Origin: Frankiales bacterium
GTDB lineage: Bacteria > Actinomycetota > Actinomycetes > Mycobacteriales > SCTD01
DNA length: 5,118 bases
Reading direction: 5' to 3'
Assembly: GCA_025464915.1 (NCBI GenBank)
Contig: JAODNF010000263.1
Coordinates: forward strand, 1-5,118
Made by a program: the position numbers and the translations under genes. This document shows, piece by piece, positions 1 to 5,118 of this stretch. Below the pieces are notes generated by a model. It was not told the origin of the DNA and searched no databases. It saw only the letters and a list, made by a program, of their open reading frames with translations. The first letter of the stretch is position 1. Every line of letters starts with the position of its first letter.

Positions 1-123
1 CCTCGGGATCTGGATGCCGATGAGCTCGGCCGCGCGGATGACGAGGGTGCCCTTGGGGACCTGCACGTCGAACCCGTCGATGGTGACGGTGATGAGGTCC
101 GTCTGGACCGCGAGCTCTGTCAT
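1..123 (-). CDS. nuoG: NADH-quinone oxidoreductase subunit G, N-terminal fragment (cut by window edge)
   Basis: This is the first 41 codons of the large iron-sulfur subunit of complex I, which carries electrons from the NuoF/NuoE flavin end towards NuoB. Reading leftwards from the ATG at 123-121 gives MTELAVQTDLITVTIDGFDV, continuing into QVPKGTLVIRAAELIGIQIP. This is the opening beta-strands of the N-terminal [2Fe-2S] ferredoxin-like domain in this family; the cluster cysteines would follow just beyond the window. The start is supported by ATGA overlap with the nuoF stop and by a GGAG seven bases upstream. A full protein of this family is usually about 700 to 900 residues, so nearly all of it lies outside. 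The frame is open to the edge. Identity rests on this short segment plus the conserved F-G gene order, which together make it secure. Confidence 0.93.
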   Translation of the reverse strand, partial: MTELAVQTDLITVTIDGFDVQVPKGTLVIRAAELIGIQIPR

Positions 124-1424
124 GCCTTCACTCCGCCGAAGACGGTGCTGGCGACCGGGTCGAACGGGCAGCCGCCGTTGATGTGCTGGATGAACTCGTC
201 GCGGAAGAGCTTGATGCCGCTGACGATCGGGCTCGTCGCGCCGTCGCCGAGGGCGCAGAACGAGCGGCCGAAGATGTTGTCGCAGGTGTCCAGGAGGATC
301 TCGATGTCGGCCTCCGTCGCCGTGCCCCCCTCCATGCGCTCGAGGATCTGGACCATCCAGTAGGTGCCCTCGCGGCACGGCGTGCACTTGCCGCAGGACT
401 CGTGCGCGTAGAACTCGGTCCAGCGGAGCACGGCGCGCACGACGCAGGTCGTGTCGTCGAAGCACTGCAGCGCCTTGGTGCCGAGCATCGAGCCGGCCTC
501 GCCGACGCCCTCGTAGTCGAGCGGGACGTCGAGGTGGTCAGCGGTCAGCAGCGGCGTCGAGGACCCGCCGGGCGTCCAGAACTTCAGGGTCCGGCCCTCG
601 CGCATGCCGCCGGCCAGGTCGAGCAGCTGGCGCAGCGTGATGCCGAGCGGCGCCTCGTACTGGCCCGGCTTCTTCACGTGACCCGACAGCGAGTAGAGGG
701 TGTAGCCCTTCGACTTCTCGGTGCCCATCGAGCTGAACCACTCGGCACCGCCGAGGACGATCGACGGGACGGAGGCGATGGACTCGACGTTGTTGACGAC
801 GGTCGGGCAGGCGTAGAGGCCGTGCGTGGCCGGGAAGGGCGGGCGCAGGCGCGGCTGGCCGCGGTAGCCCTCGAGCGAGTCGAGCAGAGCCGTCTCCTCG
901 CCGCAGATGTAGGCGCCGGCCCCGGCGTGCACGACGAGCTCGAGGTCGAACCCGCTGCCGTGGATGTCCTTGCCGAGGTGACCGGCGGCGTAGGCCTGCT
1001 GGACCGCCTCCTGCACCCTGCGGACGACGTGCGTGACCTCACCGCGGATGTAGATGAACGCGTGGTTCGCGCGGATGGCGTACGAGGCGATGATGACGCC
1101 CTCGACCAGCGCGTGCGGGTTGGCGAGCATGAACGGGACGTCCTTGCACGTGCCGGGCTCGGACTCGTCGGCGTTGACGACGAGGTAGTGCGGCTTCGCG
1201 CCCTGGCCCTCGGGGCCCTGCGGGATGAAGCCCCACTTCATGCCGGTCGGGAAGCCGGCGCCACCGCGGCCGCGCAGGCCGCTGTCCTTCACGAGCGAGA
1301 TGAGCGCGTCGGGGTCCGTCGCGAGGGCCTTGGTCAGCGCCTCGTAGCCGCGGTGCCGGGTGTAGCCGTCGATCGAGAAGGAGTCGGCCTCGTCCCAGTG
1401 GGCGGAGAGCACGGGTGTCAGCAC
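120..1424 (-). CDS. nuoF: NADH-quinone oxidoreductase subunit F (NADH- and FMN-binding, 51 kDa type)
   Basis: Entry point of electrons into complex I on the cytoplasmic side: it oxidises NADH with FMN and passes electrons to iron-sulfur clusters. The 434-residue product has the usual family length. Visible landmarks are the glycine-rich nucleotide loop RGRGGAGFPTG (residues 51-61), the FMN/NADH-site stretch NADESEPGTCKD (84-95), GAGAYICGEETALL (168-181), an SLBB-type segment around 243-273 (YSLSGHV..PGQYEAPLGITL), and the [4Fe-4S] (N3) ligands Cys344, Cys347, Cys350 in ESCGKCTPC plus Cys390 in SFCALGDG. All ligands are present. The start is GTG at 1424-1422, preceded by GGAGG six bases upstream and one base after the nuoE stop; the protein has the expected N-terminus (PVLSAHWDE) for actinobacterial NuoF. 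Its TGA overlaps the nuoG ATG. Partners are NuoE and NuoG. Confidence 0.98.
   Translation of the reverse strand: MLTPVLSAHWDEADSFSIDGYTRHRGYEALTKALATDPDALISLVKDSGLRGRGGAGFPTGMKWGFIPQGPEGQGAKPHYLVVNADESEPGTCKDVPFMLANPHALVEGVIIASYAIRANHAFIYIRGEVTHVVRRVQEAVQQAYAAGHLGKDIHGSGFDLELVVHAGAGAYICGEETALLDSLEGYRGQPRLRPPFPATHGLYACPTVVNNVESIASVPSIVLGGAEWFSSMGTEKSKGYTLYSLSGHVKKPGQYEAPLGITLRQLLDLAGGMREGRTLKFWTPGGSSTPLLTADHLDVPLDYEGVGEAGSMLGTKALQCFDDTTCVVRAVLRWTEFYAHESCGKCTPCREGTYWMVQILERMEGGTATEADIEILLDTCDNIFGRSFCALGDGATSPIVSGIKLFRDEFIQHINGGCPFDPVASTVFGGVKA
131..134 (-). promoter_or_regulatory. Ribosome binding site of nuoG
   Basis: The minus-strand sequence GGAG lies seven bases before the nuoG ATG, inside the last codons of nuoF. 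Its spacing is ideal and, with the ATGA overlap, it fixes the nuoG start and suggests translational coupling to nuoF. Confidence 0.7.
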
Positions 1425-1425
1425 G

Positions 1426-2157
1426 TCAGGCCTCCGTGCTCGTCGAAGCGGCGGGGTAAGAGGGGGCGACGTCGCCGCGCTGCTTGGCGATGTCGAGACC
1501 GACGAGCGACGGCGGGCCGGCGGGCACGCCCTCCTGACCGAGGCCGTCGTTGAAGCCGGCCAGCACCCGCGACATCTCCTTGAAGGACACGAGCCGCGAC
1601 GGGCCGCGGGTCGGCGCAGGTGGGTTGCCGGCCTGGCAGCCGTCGAGCAGCGACCGCAGCGAGGCGGGGTCCTGGTTGTCGTAGAACTCCCAGTTGACCA
1701 TCACGACGGGGGCGTAGTCGCACGCGGCGTTGCACTCGATGTGCTCGAGCGACACGGTGCCGTCGGCGGTCGTCTCGTTGTTGCCGATGCCGAGGTGCTC
1801 CTTGGCCGTGGCGAACAGCGCGTCGCCGCCGAGGACGGCGCAGAGCGTGTTGGTGCAGACCCCTACGTGGTAGGTACCGGCGGGCCGGCGGCGGTACATC
1901 GTGTAGAAGGTCGCGACCGCGCCGACCTCGGCCTTGGTGAGCTCGAGCTCCTCGGCGCAGAGCGCGATCCCGGCCGGGGACACGTAGCCCTGGACGGACT
2001 GCACGAGGTGCAGCATCGGCAGCAGCGCGGACCGCGAGCGCGGGTAGCGCGCGATGATCTCGCGCGCCTCGCGGCGGGTCTCGTCGGTCAGGGGCGCGAC
2101 GCCGTCGGGGACGACGGTCGTCGCGGGCATTCCGAGGCTTGTCGACTGGTCGGCCAT
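1426..2157 (-). CDS. nuoE: NADH-quinone oxidoreductase subunit E ([2Fe-2S] thioredoxin-like, 24 kDa type)
   Basis: Peripheral subunit of the NADH-dehydrogenase module; it carries the off-pathway [2Fe-2S] cluster N1a beside the FMN of NuoF. The product is 243 residues. An N-terminal helical part (about 24-90, with LTDETRREAREIIARYP and LPMLHLVQSVQGYVS) is followed by the thioredoxin-like ferredoxin domain, with cluster ligands Cys101 and Cys106 (CTNTLC) and Cys142 and Cys146 (CNAAC). A proline- and glycine-rich tail of about 60 residues follows (from about 178), beginning NPPAPTRGPSRLVSFKE, as in remembered actinobacterial homologues; E. coli NuoE (about 166 residues) lacks it. The open frame continues far upstream, but the real start is ATG at 2157-2155, two bases after the nuoD stop. 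The TGA is one base before the nuoF GTG. A possible GGAG lies 13 bases upstream, rather far, so coupling to nuoD is likely. Confidence 0.97.
   Translation of the reverse strand: MADQSTSLGMPATTVVPDGVAPLTDETRREAREIIARYPRSRSALLPMLHLVQSVQGYVSPAGIALCAEELELTKAEVGAVATFYTMYRRRPAGTYHVGVCTNTLCAVLGGDALFATAKEHLGIGNNETTADGTVSLEHIECNAACDYAPVVMVNWEFYDNQDPASLRSLLDGCQAGNPPAPTRGPSRLVSFKEMSRVLAGFNDGLGQEGVPAGPPSLVGLDIAKQRGDVAPSYPAASTSTEA
1431..1435 (-). promoter_or_regulatory. Ribosome binding site of nuoF
   Basis: GGAGG on the minus strand, six bases before the GTG start of nuoF and lying in the last codons of nuoE. It is the main reason for choosing GTG at 1424 as the start. Confidence 0.75.
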
Positions 2158-2159
2158 CG

Positions 2160-3482
2160 TTAGCGGTCCACTCCACCCATGACGGGATCGATCGAGGCGA
2201 CGGCCGCGATGGAGTCCGCGATGAGGGACCCCTCGCACATCGGCGACGTGGCCTGCAGGTTGACGAAGCTTGGGTCGCGCACGTGGACGCGGAACGGCCG
2301 CGTGCCGCCGTCGCTGACCGCGTGCACACCGAGCTCGCCGCGGGGCGACTCGATCGCGGAGTAGACCTGCCCGGCCGGGACCCGGAAGCCCTCGGTGACG
2401 AGCTTGAAGTGGTGGATCAGGGCCTCCATCGAGGTGCCCATGATCTTCTTCACGTGGTCGAGGGACTGGCCCATGCCGTCGCTGCCGAGGGCGAGCTGGG
2501 CGGGCCAGCCGATCTTCTTGTCCTCCACCATCACCGGGCCGGGCTGGAGCCTGTCCAGCGCCTGCTCGATGATCTTCATGGACTCCTTCATCTCCTGGGT
2601 GCGCACCAGGAAGCGGCCCCAGCCGTCGGCAAGGTCCGAGGTCGGGACGTCGAAGTCGTAGTTCTCGTAGCCGCAGTAGGGCTGCGTCTTGCGCAGGTCC
2701 CACGCCAGGCCGGCGGACCGGAGGATCGGCCCGGTGACACCGAGCGACAGGCAGCCCTGCACGTCGAGGTAGGCGACGTCCTGCAGGCGCTTCTGCCAGA
2801 TCGGCTGGCCAGTCAGCAGCTGGTCGACGATGGGGATGCGCTTCTCCAGGGTCGCGAGCAGCTCGCGCACCTTCTCGACCGCGCCAGGCGGCAGGTCCTG
2901 GGCGACACCGCCCGGGCGGACGAACGCGTGGTTCATCCGCAGGCCGGTGATGGTCTCGAGCACGTCGAGGCACAGCTCGCGCTCGCGGAAGCCGTTGGTC
3001 ATGGCGGTGAGAGCACCGAGCTCCATGCCGCCGGTCGCCAGCCACACCAGGTGCGACGCGATGCGGTTGATCTCCATGCAGAGCACGCGGATCGTGGTCG
3101 CGCGCTCCGGGACCTCGATGCCGAGCAGCTTCTCGACGGCGAGGCAGTAGGCGGTCTCGTTGAAGATGGGCGACAGGTAGTCCATGCGCGTCACGAAGGT
3201 GACGCCCTGGGTCCAGTTGCGGTACTCCATGTTCTTCTCGATGCCGGTGTGCAGGTAGCCGATCACCGTGCGGGCACTGGTGACCGTCTCCCCCTCCAGC
3301 TCGAGGACGAGCCGGAGCACGCCGTGCGTCGACGGGTGCTGCGGGCCCATGTTGACGACCATCCGCTGGTCGTCACCGGCGCCGGCGACGACCTGGTCCC
3401 AGTCGCCACCGGTGACGGTGTAGACGGTGCCCTCGGTGGTCTCCCTCTGCGTTGACTCCTGAAGCGGTGAGTAGGACGTCAC
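2160..3482 (-). CDS. nuoD: NADH-quinone oxidoreductase subunit D (quinone-site 49 kDa type)
   Basis: Core subunit of the connecting module, related to the large subunit of [NiFe] hydrogenases; with NuoB it forms the quinone-reduction site. The product is 440 residues. Landmarks are GPQHPSTHGVLRL (46-58), RMDYLSP (99-105), GYENYDFDVP (271-280), the RGELGVH region (381-387) and the terminal IDPVMGGVDR. By spacing within the family, His53 and Tyr102 match the quinone head-group contacts His38 and Tyr87 of Thermus Nqo4 (49 residues apart in both). The hydrogenase nickel-site cysteines are absent, as normal for NuoD. The open frame extends 70 codons further upstream, but that part is a shadow of nuoC. 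The chosen start is GTG at 3482-3480, in a GTGA overlap with the nuoC stop and eight bases after AGGAGG. It ends with TAA, two bases before nuoE. It is separate from nuoC, not a CD fusion. Confidence 0.97.
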   Translation of the reverse strand: MTSYSPLQESTQRETTEGTVYTVTGGDWDQVVAGAGDDQRMVVNMGPQHPSTHGVLRLVLELEGETVTSARTVIGYLHTGIEKNMEYRNWTQGVTFVTRMDYLSPIFNETAYCLAVEKLLGIEVPERATTIRVLCMEINRIASHLVWLATGGMELGALTAMTNGFRERELCLDVLETITGLRMNHAFVRPGGVAQDLPPGAVEKVRELLATLEKRIPIVDQLLTGQPIWQKRLQDVAYLDVQGCLSLGVTGPILRSAGLAWDLRKTQPYCGYENYDFDVPTSDLADGWGRFLVRTQEMKESMKIIEQALDRLQPGPVMVEDKKIGWPAQLALGSDGMGQSLDHVKKIMGTSMEALIHHFKLVTEGFRVPAGQVYSAIESPRGELGVHAVSDGGTRPFRVHVRDPSFVNLQATSPMCEGSLIADSIAAVASIDPVMGGVDR

Positions 3483-4267
3483 GCGTAGGACCTCCTCTCG
3501 TCCGGCGGCGGGATGCTCGCGCCCTTGTACTCGACCGGGATGCCGCCGAGCGGGTAGTCCTTGCGCTGCGGGTGGCCGACCCAGTCGTCCGGCATGAGGA
3601 TCCTGGTCAGCGCCGGGTGGCCCTCGAAGACGATGCCGAACATGTCCCAGGCCTCGCGCTCCTGGAAGTCCGCGGTCGGGTAGACGGGGCACACCGACGG
3701 CAGGACCGGGTCATCGACGGTGACAGCGGCCTCGACGCGCAGCCTGCGGCGGTAGGTCATCGATGTGTAGTGGTAGACGGCGTGCAGCCGGGTCTCCTCG
3801 GCGGGGTAGTCGACACCAGAGACCGAGGACAGCAGCTCGAAGCGCAGGTTGGGCTCGTCGCGCAGCACCTTGGCGATCTCACGGACAGCCGCCGGCTTTA
3901 CGTGCAGCGTCAGCTCACCGCGGTCGACGACGACTCGCAGCACGTTGTCGGCGAAGCCCGGCCAGGCGGCCTCGAGCGCGTCGGTCGCCTCGTCGAACCA
4001 GCCGCCGTAGGGCTTGGGCGTGGACAGCGGGGCCGCGCGCTTCTCCACGAGGCCGCCGAACCCGGAGGTGTCGGAGCCGAAGGCGGCGCCGAACATGTCG
4101 CTGGTGCCGCGGGCCTGCGCCGAGGGCGGGACGACCGCGGACGCCGTCAGGTGGTAGCCGCCGGTCGCGGCCATGCCGGTCGGGTCGTGCTCGCCGGCGG
4201 GGACGACGACGTCGTCGTGCGTCTCCTGACCGCCGCCCTCGCTCGAGTGCGTGCTCTCGGTGCTCAT
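3479..4267 (-). CDS. nuoC: NADH-quinone oxidoreductase subunit C (30 kDa type)
   Basis: Cofactor-free structural subunit of the hydrophilic arm, packing against NuoD and NuoB. The product is 262 residues. The core domain runs from about 88 to 250 and ends in the family signature: REAWDMFGIVFEGHPALTRI (204-223), then LMPDDWVGHPQRKDYPLGG (224-242). The first 50 or so residues are low-complexity, rich in Ser, Thr, Gly, His and acidic residues. They are followed by SDMFGAAFGSDTSGFGGLVE (57-75), a stretch that recalls Streptomyces NuoC, so a long N-terminus is normal for this lineage. The start is ATG at 4267-4265; Met32 and Met58 are alternative starts, since no good ribosome binding site precedes 4267 (only a G-run in a GC palindrome). 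It begins 49 bases after nuoB, and its TGA overlaps the nuoD GTG. Function is certain; the exact N-terminus is less so. Confidence 0.96.
   Translation of the reverse strand: MSTESTHSSEGGGQETHDDVVVPAGEHDPTGMAATGGYHLTASAVVPPSAQARGTSDMFGAAFGSDTSGFGGLVEKRAAPLSTPKPYGGWFDEATDALEAAWPGFADNVLRVVVDRGELTLHVKPAAVREIAKVLRDEPNLRFELLSSVSGVDYPAEETRLHAVYHYTSMTYRRRLRVEAAVTVDDPVLPSVCPVYPTADFQEREAWDMFGIVFEGHPALTRILMPDDWVGHPQRKDYPLGGIPVEYKGASIPPPDERRSYA
3491..3496 (-). promoter_or_regulatory. Strong ribosome binding site of nuoD
   Basis: AGGAGG on the minus strand, eight bases before the GTG start of nuoD and inside the end of nuoC. It is the strongest such site in the window, and it decides for GTG at 3482 over the much longer open frame upstream. 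Confidence 0.8.
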
Positions 4268-4316
4268 TCGGGGCCCCCGCGGCGGTGCGAGCGCAGCGAG
4301 CAGCGTCGTGGGGTGA
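4268..4316 (-). other. nuoB-nuoC intergenic gap (49 bases)
   Basis: The only noncoding stretch of more than four bases in the window. It holds the downstream arm of an inverted repeat whose other arm lies in nuoB, and a GC palindrome just before nuoC. I see no promoter-like -10/-35 pair, no T-run and no open reading frame of its own. Confidence 0.8.
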
Positions 4317-4336
4317 TCATGCTTCGCTCGCTGCGC
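4291..4336 (-). repeat. 11-bp inverted repeat (potential mRNA hairpin) across the nuoB stop codon
   Basis: On the transcribed strand, GCGCAGCGAGC (4336-4326, the last codons of nuoB) is exactly complementary to GCTCGCTGCGC (4301-4291, in the gap). The 24-base loop contains the nuoB TGA. Nine of the eleven pairs are G-C. No U-run follows the stem, so it is not a classical intrinsic terminator, and the operon plainly continues. It could be an mRNA-stability or processing element, a modulator of nuoB-nuoC coupling, or chance in GC-rich DNA. The repeat is seen; the function is a guess. Confidence 0.45.
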
Positions 4337-4898
4337 GGGCGGCCTTCTTGCCGTCCTTGCTGTAGCGCTCGGACGACGCCACCAGCTGGCGGGGCCGGTA
4401 GTCGTGCGCCTCGCGGCGCTTCGCGTTGGAGCCGAGCGGCTCCTCCGAGATCTTGTCGTGCAGCTTGAGGATCGCGTCCATGAGCATCTCGGGACGCGGC
4501 GGGCAGCCGGGAAGGTAGATGTCGACCGGGACGATGTGGTCGACGCCCTGCACGATGGCGTAGTTGTTGAACATGCCGCCGGAGCTCGCGCAGACGCCCA
4601 TCGCGATGACCCACTTGGGCTCGGGCATCTGGTCGTAGATCTGCCGGACGACCGGGGCCATCTTCTGGCTGACGCGGCCGGCGACGATCATCAGGTCGGC
4701 CTGGCGCGGCGAGGCCCGGAAGACCTCCATGCCGAAGCGCGCGAGGTCGTAGCGGCCGGCACCGGTGGCCATCATCTCGATGGCGCAGCACGCGAGACCG
4801 AACGTCGCGGGCCACAGGCTGGACTTGCGGCTCCAGTTGACGACCTTCTCGACGCTCGTCAGGACGATGCCGCTGGGGAGCTTCTCCTCGACACCCAT
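4317..4898 (-). CDS. nuoB: NADH-quinone oxidoreductase subunit B (N2 cluster, 20 kDa type)
   Basis: Holds the last iron-sulfur cluster of the chain, [4Fe-4S] N2, and donates electrons to quinone at the interface with NuoD. The product is 193 residues. Ligands are the tandem Cys37-Cys38 (GLACCAIEMM), Cys103 (AMGVCASSGG) and Cys132 (YLPGCPPRPE); all four are present. The core stretch QKMAPVVRQIYDQMPEPKW (78-96) is typical. The C-terminal tail after about 160 is basic and alanine-rich (KDGKKAARAASEA at the end) and probably flexible. The start is ATG at 4898-4896, four bases after the nuoA stop; the best GGAG is 13 bases upstream in the end of nuoA, so translation is probably coupled to nuoA. 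The stop TGA sits in the loop of a potential hairpin, and nuoC follows after 49 bases. Confidence 0.98.
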   Translation of the reverse strand: MGVEEKLPSGIVLTSVEKVVNWSRKSSLWPATFGLACCAIEMMATGAGRYDLARFGMEVFRASPRQADLMIVAGRVSQKMAPVVRQIYDQMPEPKWVIAMGVCASSGGMFNNYAIVQGVDHIVPVDIYLPGCPPRPEMLMDAILKLHDKISEEPLGSNAKRREAHDYRPRQLVASSERYSKDGKKAARAASEA

Positions 4899-4902
4899 GG
4901 GT

Positions 4903-5118
4903 CTAGTCCCACTCCAATCCGCCGCGGCGCCAGACGTAGGCGTACGCGACGAACACCGTCGCGATGAACAGCACCATCTCCACCAGGCCGAACACGCCCA
5001 GCTTCCCGAAGGCCACGGCCCACGGGTAGAGGAAGATGATCTCGATGTCGAAGACGATGAAGAGCATCGCCGTCAGGTAGAACTTGATCGGGAACCGGCC
5101 GCCGCCCATCGGCTGCGG
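4903..5118 (-). CDS. nuoA: NADH-quinone oxidoreductase subunit A, C-terminal part (5' end outside window)
   Basis: Small membrane subunit of complex I, at the junction of the membrane arm and the quinone site. The visible 71 codons read in frame from the right edge (PQPMGGGRFPIKFYLTAM) and end in VWRRGGLEWD with a TAG stop. Two hydrophobic membrane spans are visible, at about residues 15-38 and 42-63 of this fragment. The first carries the acidic pair Asp24 and Glu26 (FDIEIIF), conserved in NuoA; the second carries Glu47. Family proteins are usually about 115 to 145 residues, so roughly the first half, with the first span and the cysteine-bearing loop, lies outside. The ATG at 5109-5107 is internal, not a start: the frame runs on through it, and homologues have PQPVGGGRFP at this place. 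The stop is four bases before nuoB. Confidence 0.96.
   Translation of the reverse strand, partial: PQPMGGGRFPIKFYLTAMLFIVFDIEIIFLYPWAVAFGKLGVFGLVEMVLFIATVFVAYAYVWRRGGLEWD

Noticed and set aside
183..1553. 456-codon plus-strand open frame opposite nuoF and the end of nuoE
   Set aside because: Its translation is low-complexity Arg/Ala/Val/Asp-rich sequence with no recognisable domain, it runs across a gene boundary on the other strand, and long antisense frames are expected opposite GC3-rich genes.
1874..1897. Six-base inverted repeat gtaccg / cggtac within nuoE
   Set aside because: It is short, lies in conserved coding sequence (YRRRPAGTY) and is explained by codon choice in GC-rich DNA.
2158..3045. 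Upstream extension of the nuoE frame (296 more codons)
   Set aside because: The extension is an out-of-frame reading of nuoD, rich in Arg, Pro and Ala; homology begins only near the ATG at 2157.
2139..3455. 438-codon plus-strand open frame opposite nuoD
   Set aside because: It is an antisense shadow of the clearly conserved nuoD, with a biased composition and no family motif.
3483..3692. Upstream extension of the nuoD frame (70 more codons)
   Set aside because: It is an alternative-frame reading of the conserved nuoC C-terminus; GTG at 3482 has a strong ribosome binding site and the GTGA overlap.
4268..4340. Intrinsic terminator between nuoB and nuoC
   Set aside because: There is a possible stem but no U-run, and the next genes of the same complex follow directly.
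3452..4468. 338-codon plus-strand open frame opposite nuoC and the end of nuoB
   Set aside because: Same reason: it covers two real genes on the other strand and the gap, and its end is an Arg/Pro/Ser-rich run typical of shadow frames.
5107..5109. ATG as a possible start of a 68-residue membrane protein
   Set aside because: The frame stays open to the window edge with PQP before the Met, as in the middle of NuoA, and NuoA is normally much longer.

Overview
This window is an ordinary but cleanly organised stretch of a high-GC actinobacterial respiratory operon. All supported genes lie on the minus strand, so the operon reads from right to left: nuoA (3' part), nuoB, nuoC, nuoD, nuoE, nuoF and the first 41 codons of nuoG. 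Together they encode part of the proton-pumping NADH:quinone oxidoreductase (complex I, NDH-1). Strong GC content, GC-rich third positions, GTG starts, separate nuoC and nuoD genes, and remembered similarity to Streptomyces Nuo proteins (for example the NuoC stretch MFGA..GSDTSGFGGL and the NuoE tail APTRGPSRLVSFKE) all suggest an Actinomycetes member. The genus cannot be named from this window.

Layout, right to left: NuoA membrane subunit, 4903-5118, cut by the window edge; NuoB with the N2 cluster ligands, 4317-4898; a 49-base gap, the only noncoding stretch longer than a few bases; NuoC, 3479-4267; NuoD, 2160-3482; NuoE, 1426-2157; NuoF, 120-1424; NuoG N-terminus, 1-123. The junctions are tight: 4-base gap A-B, 49-base gap B-C, 4-base GTGA overlap C-D, 2-base gap D-E, 1-base gap E-F, and 4-base ATGA overlap F-G. 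This indicates one polycistronic message with translational coupling. No promoter, terminator, tRNA, mobile element or CRISPR array is visible, as expected inside an operon.

How the genes work together: NuoE, NuoF and NuoG form the NADH-dehydrogenase module (FMN and NADH sites in NuoF, [2Fe-2S] in NuoE, the iron-sulfur chain in NuoG). NuoB, NuoC and NuoD form the connecting module that carries electrons to cluster N2 and reduces quinone (probably menaquinone, an inference from the likely taxon) at the NuoB/NuoD interface. NuoA is part of the membrane arm next to that site. All expected cofactor and quinone-site residues that fall in the window are present, with no frameshift or truncation.

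I found no novel system. The few points worth a second look are small: an 11-bp inverted repeat spanning the nuoB stop codon in the only sizeable gap, a GC palindrome where the nuoC ribosome binding site should be, alternation of strong and weak ribosome binding sites, and lineage-type tails on NuoC and NuoE.
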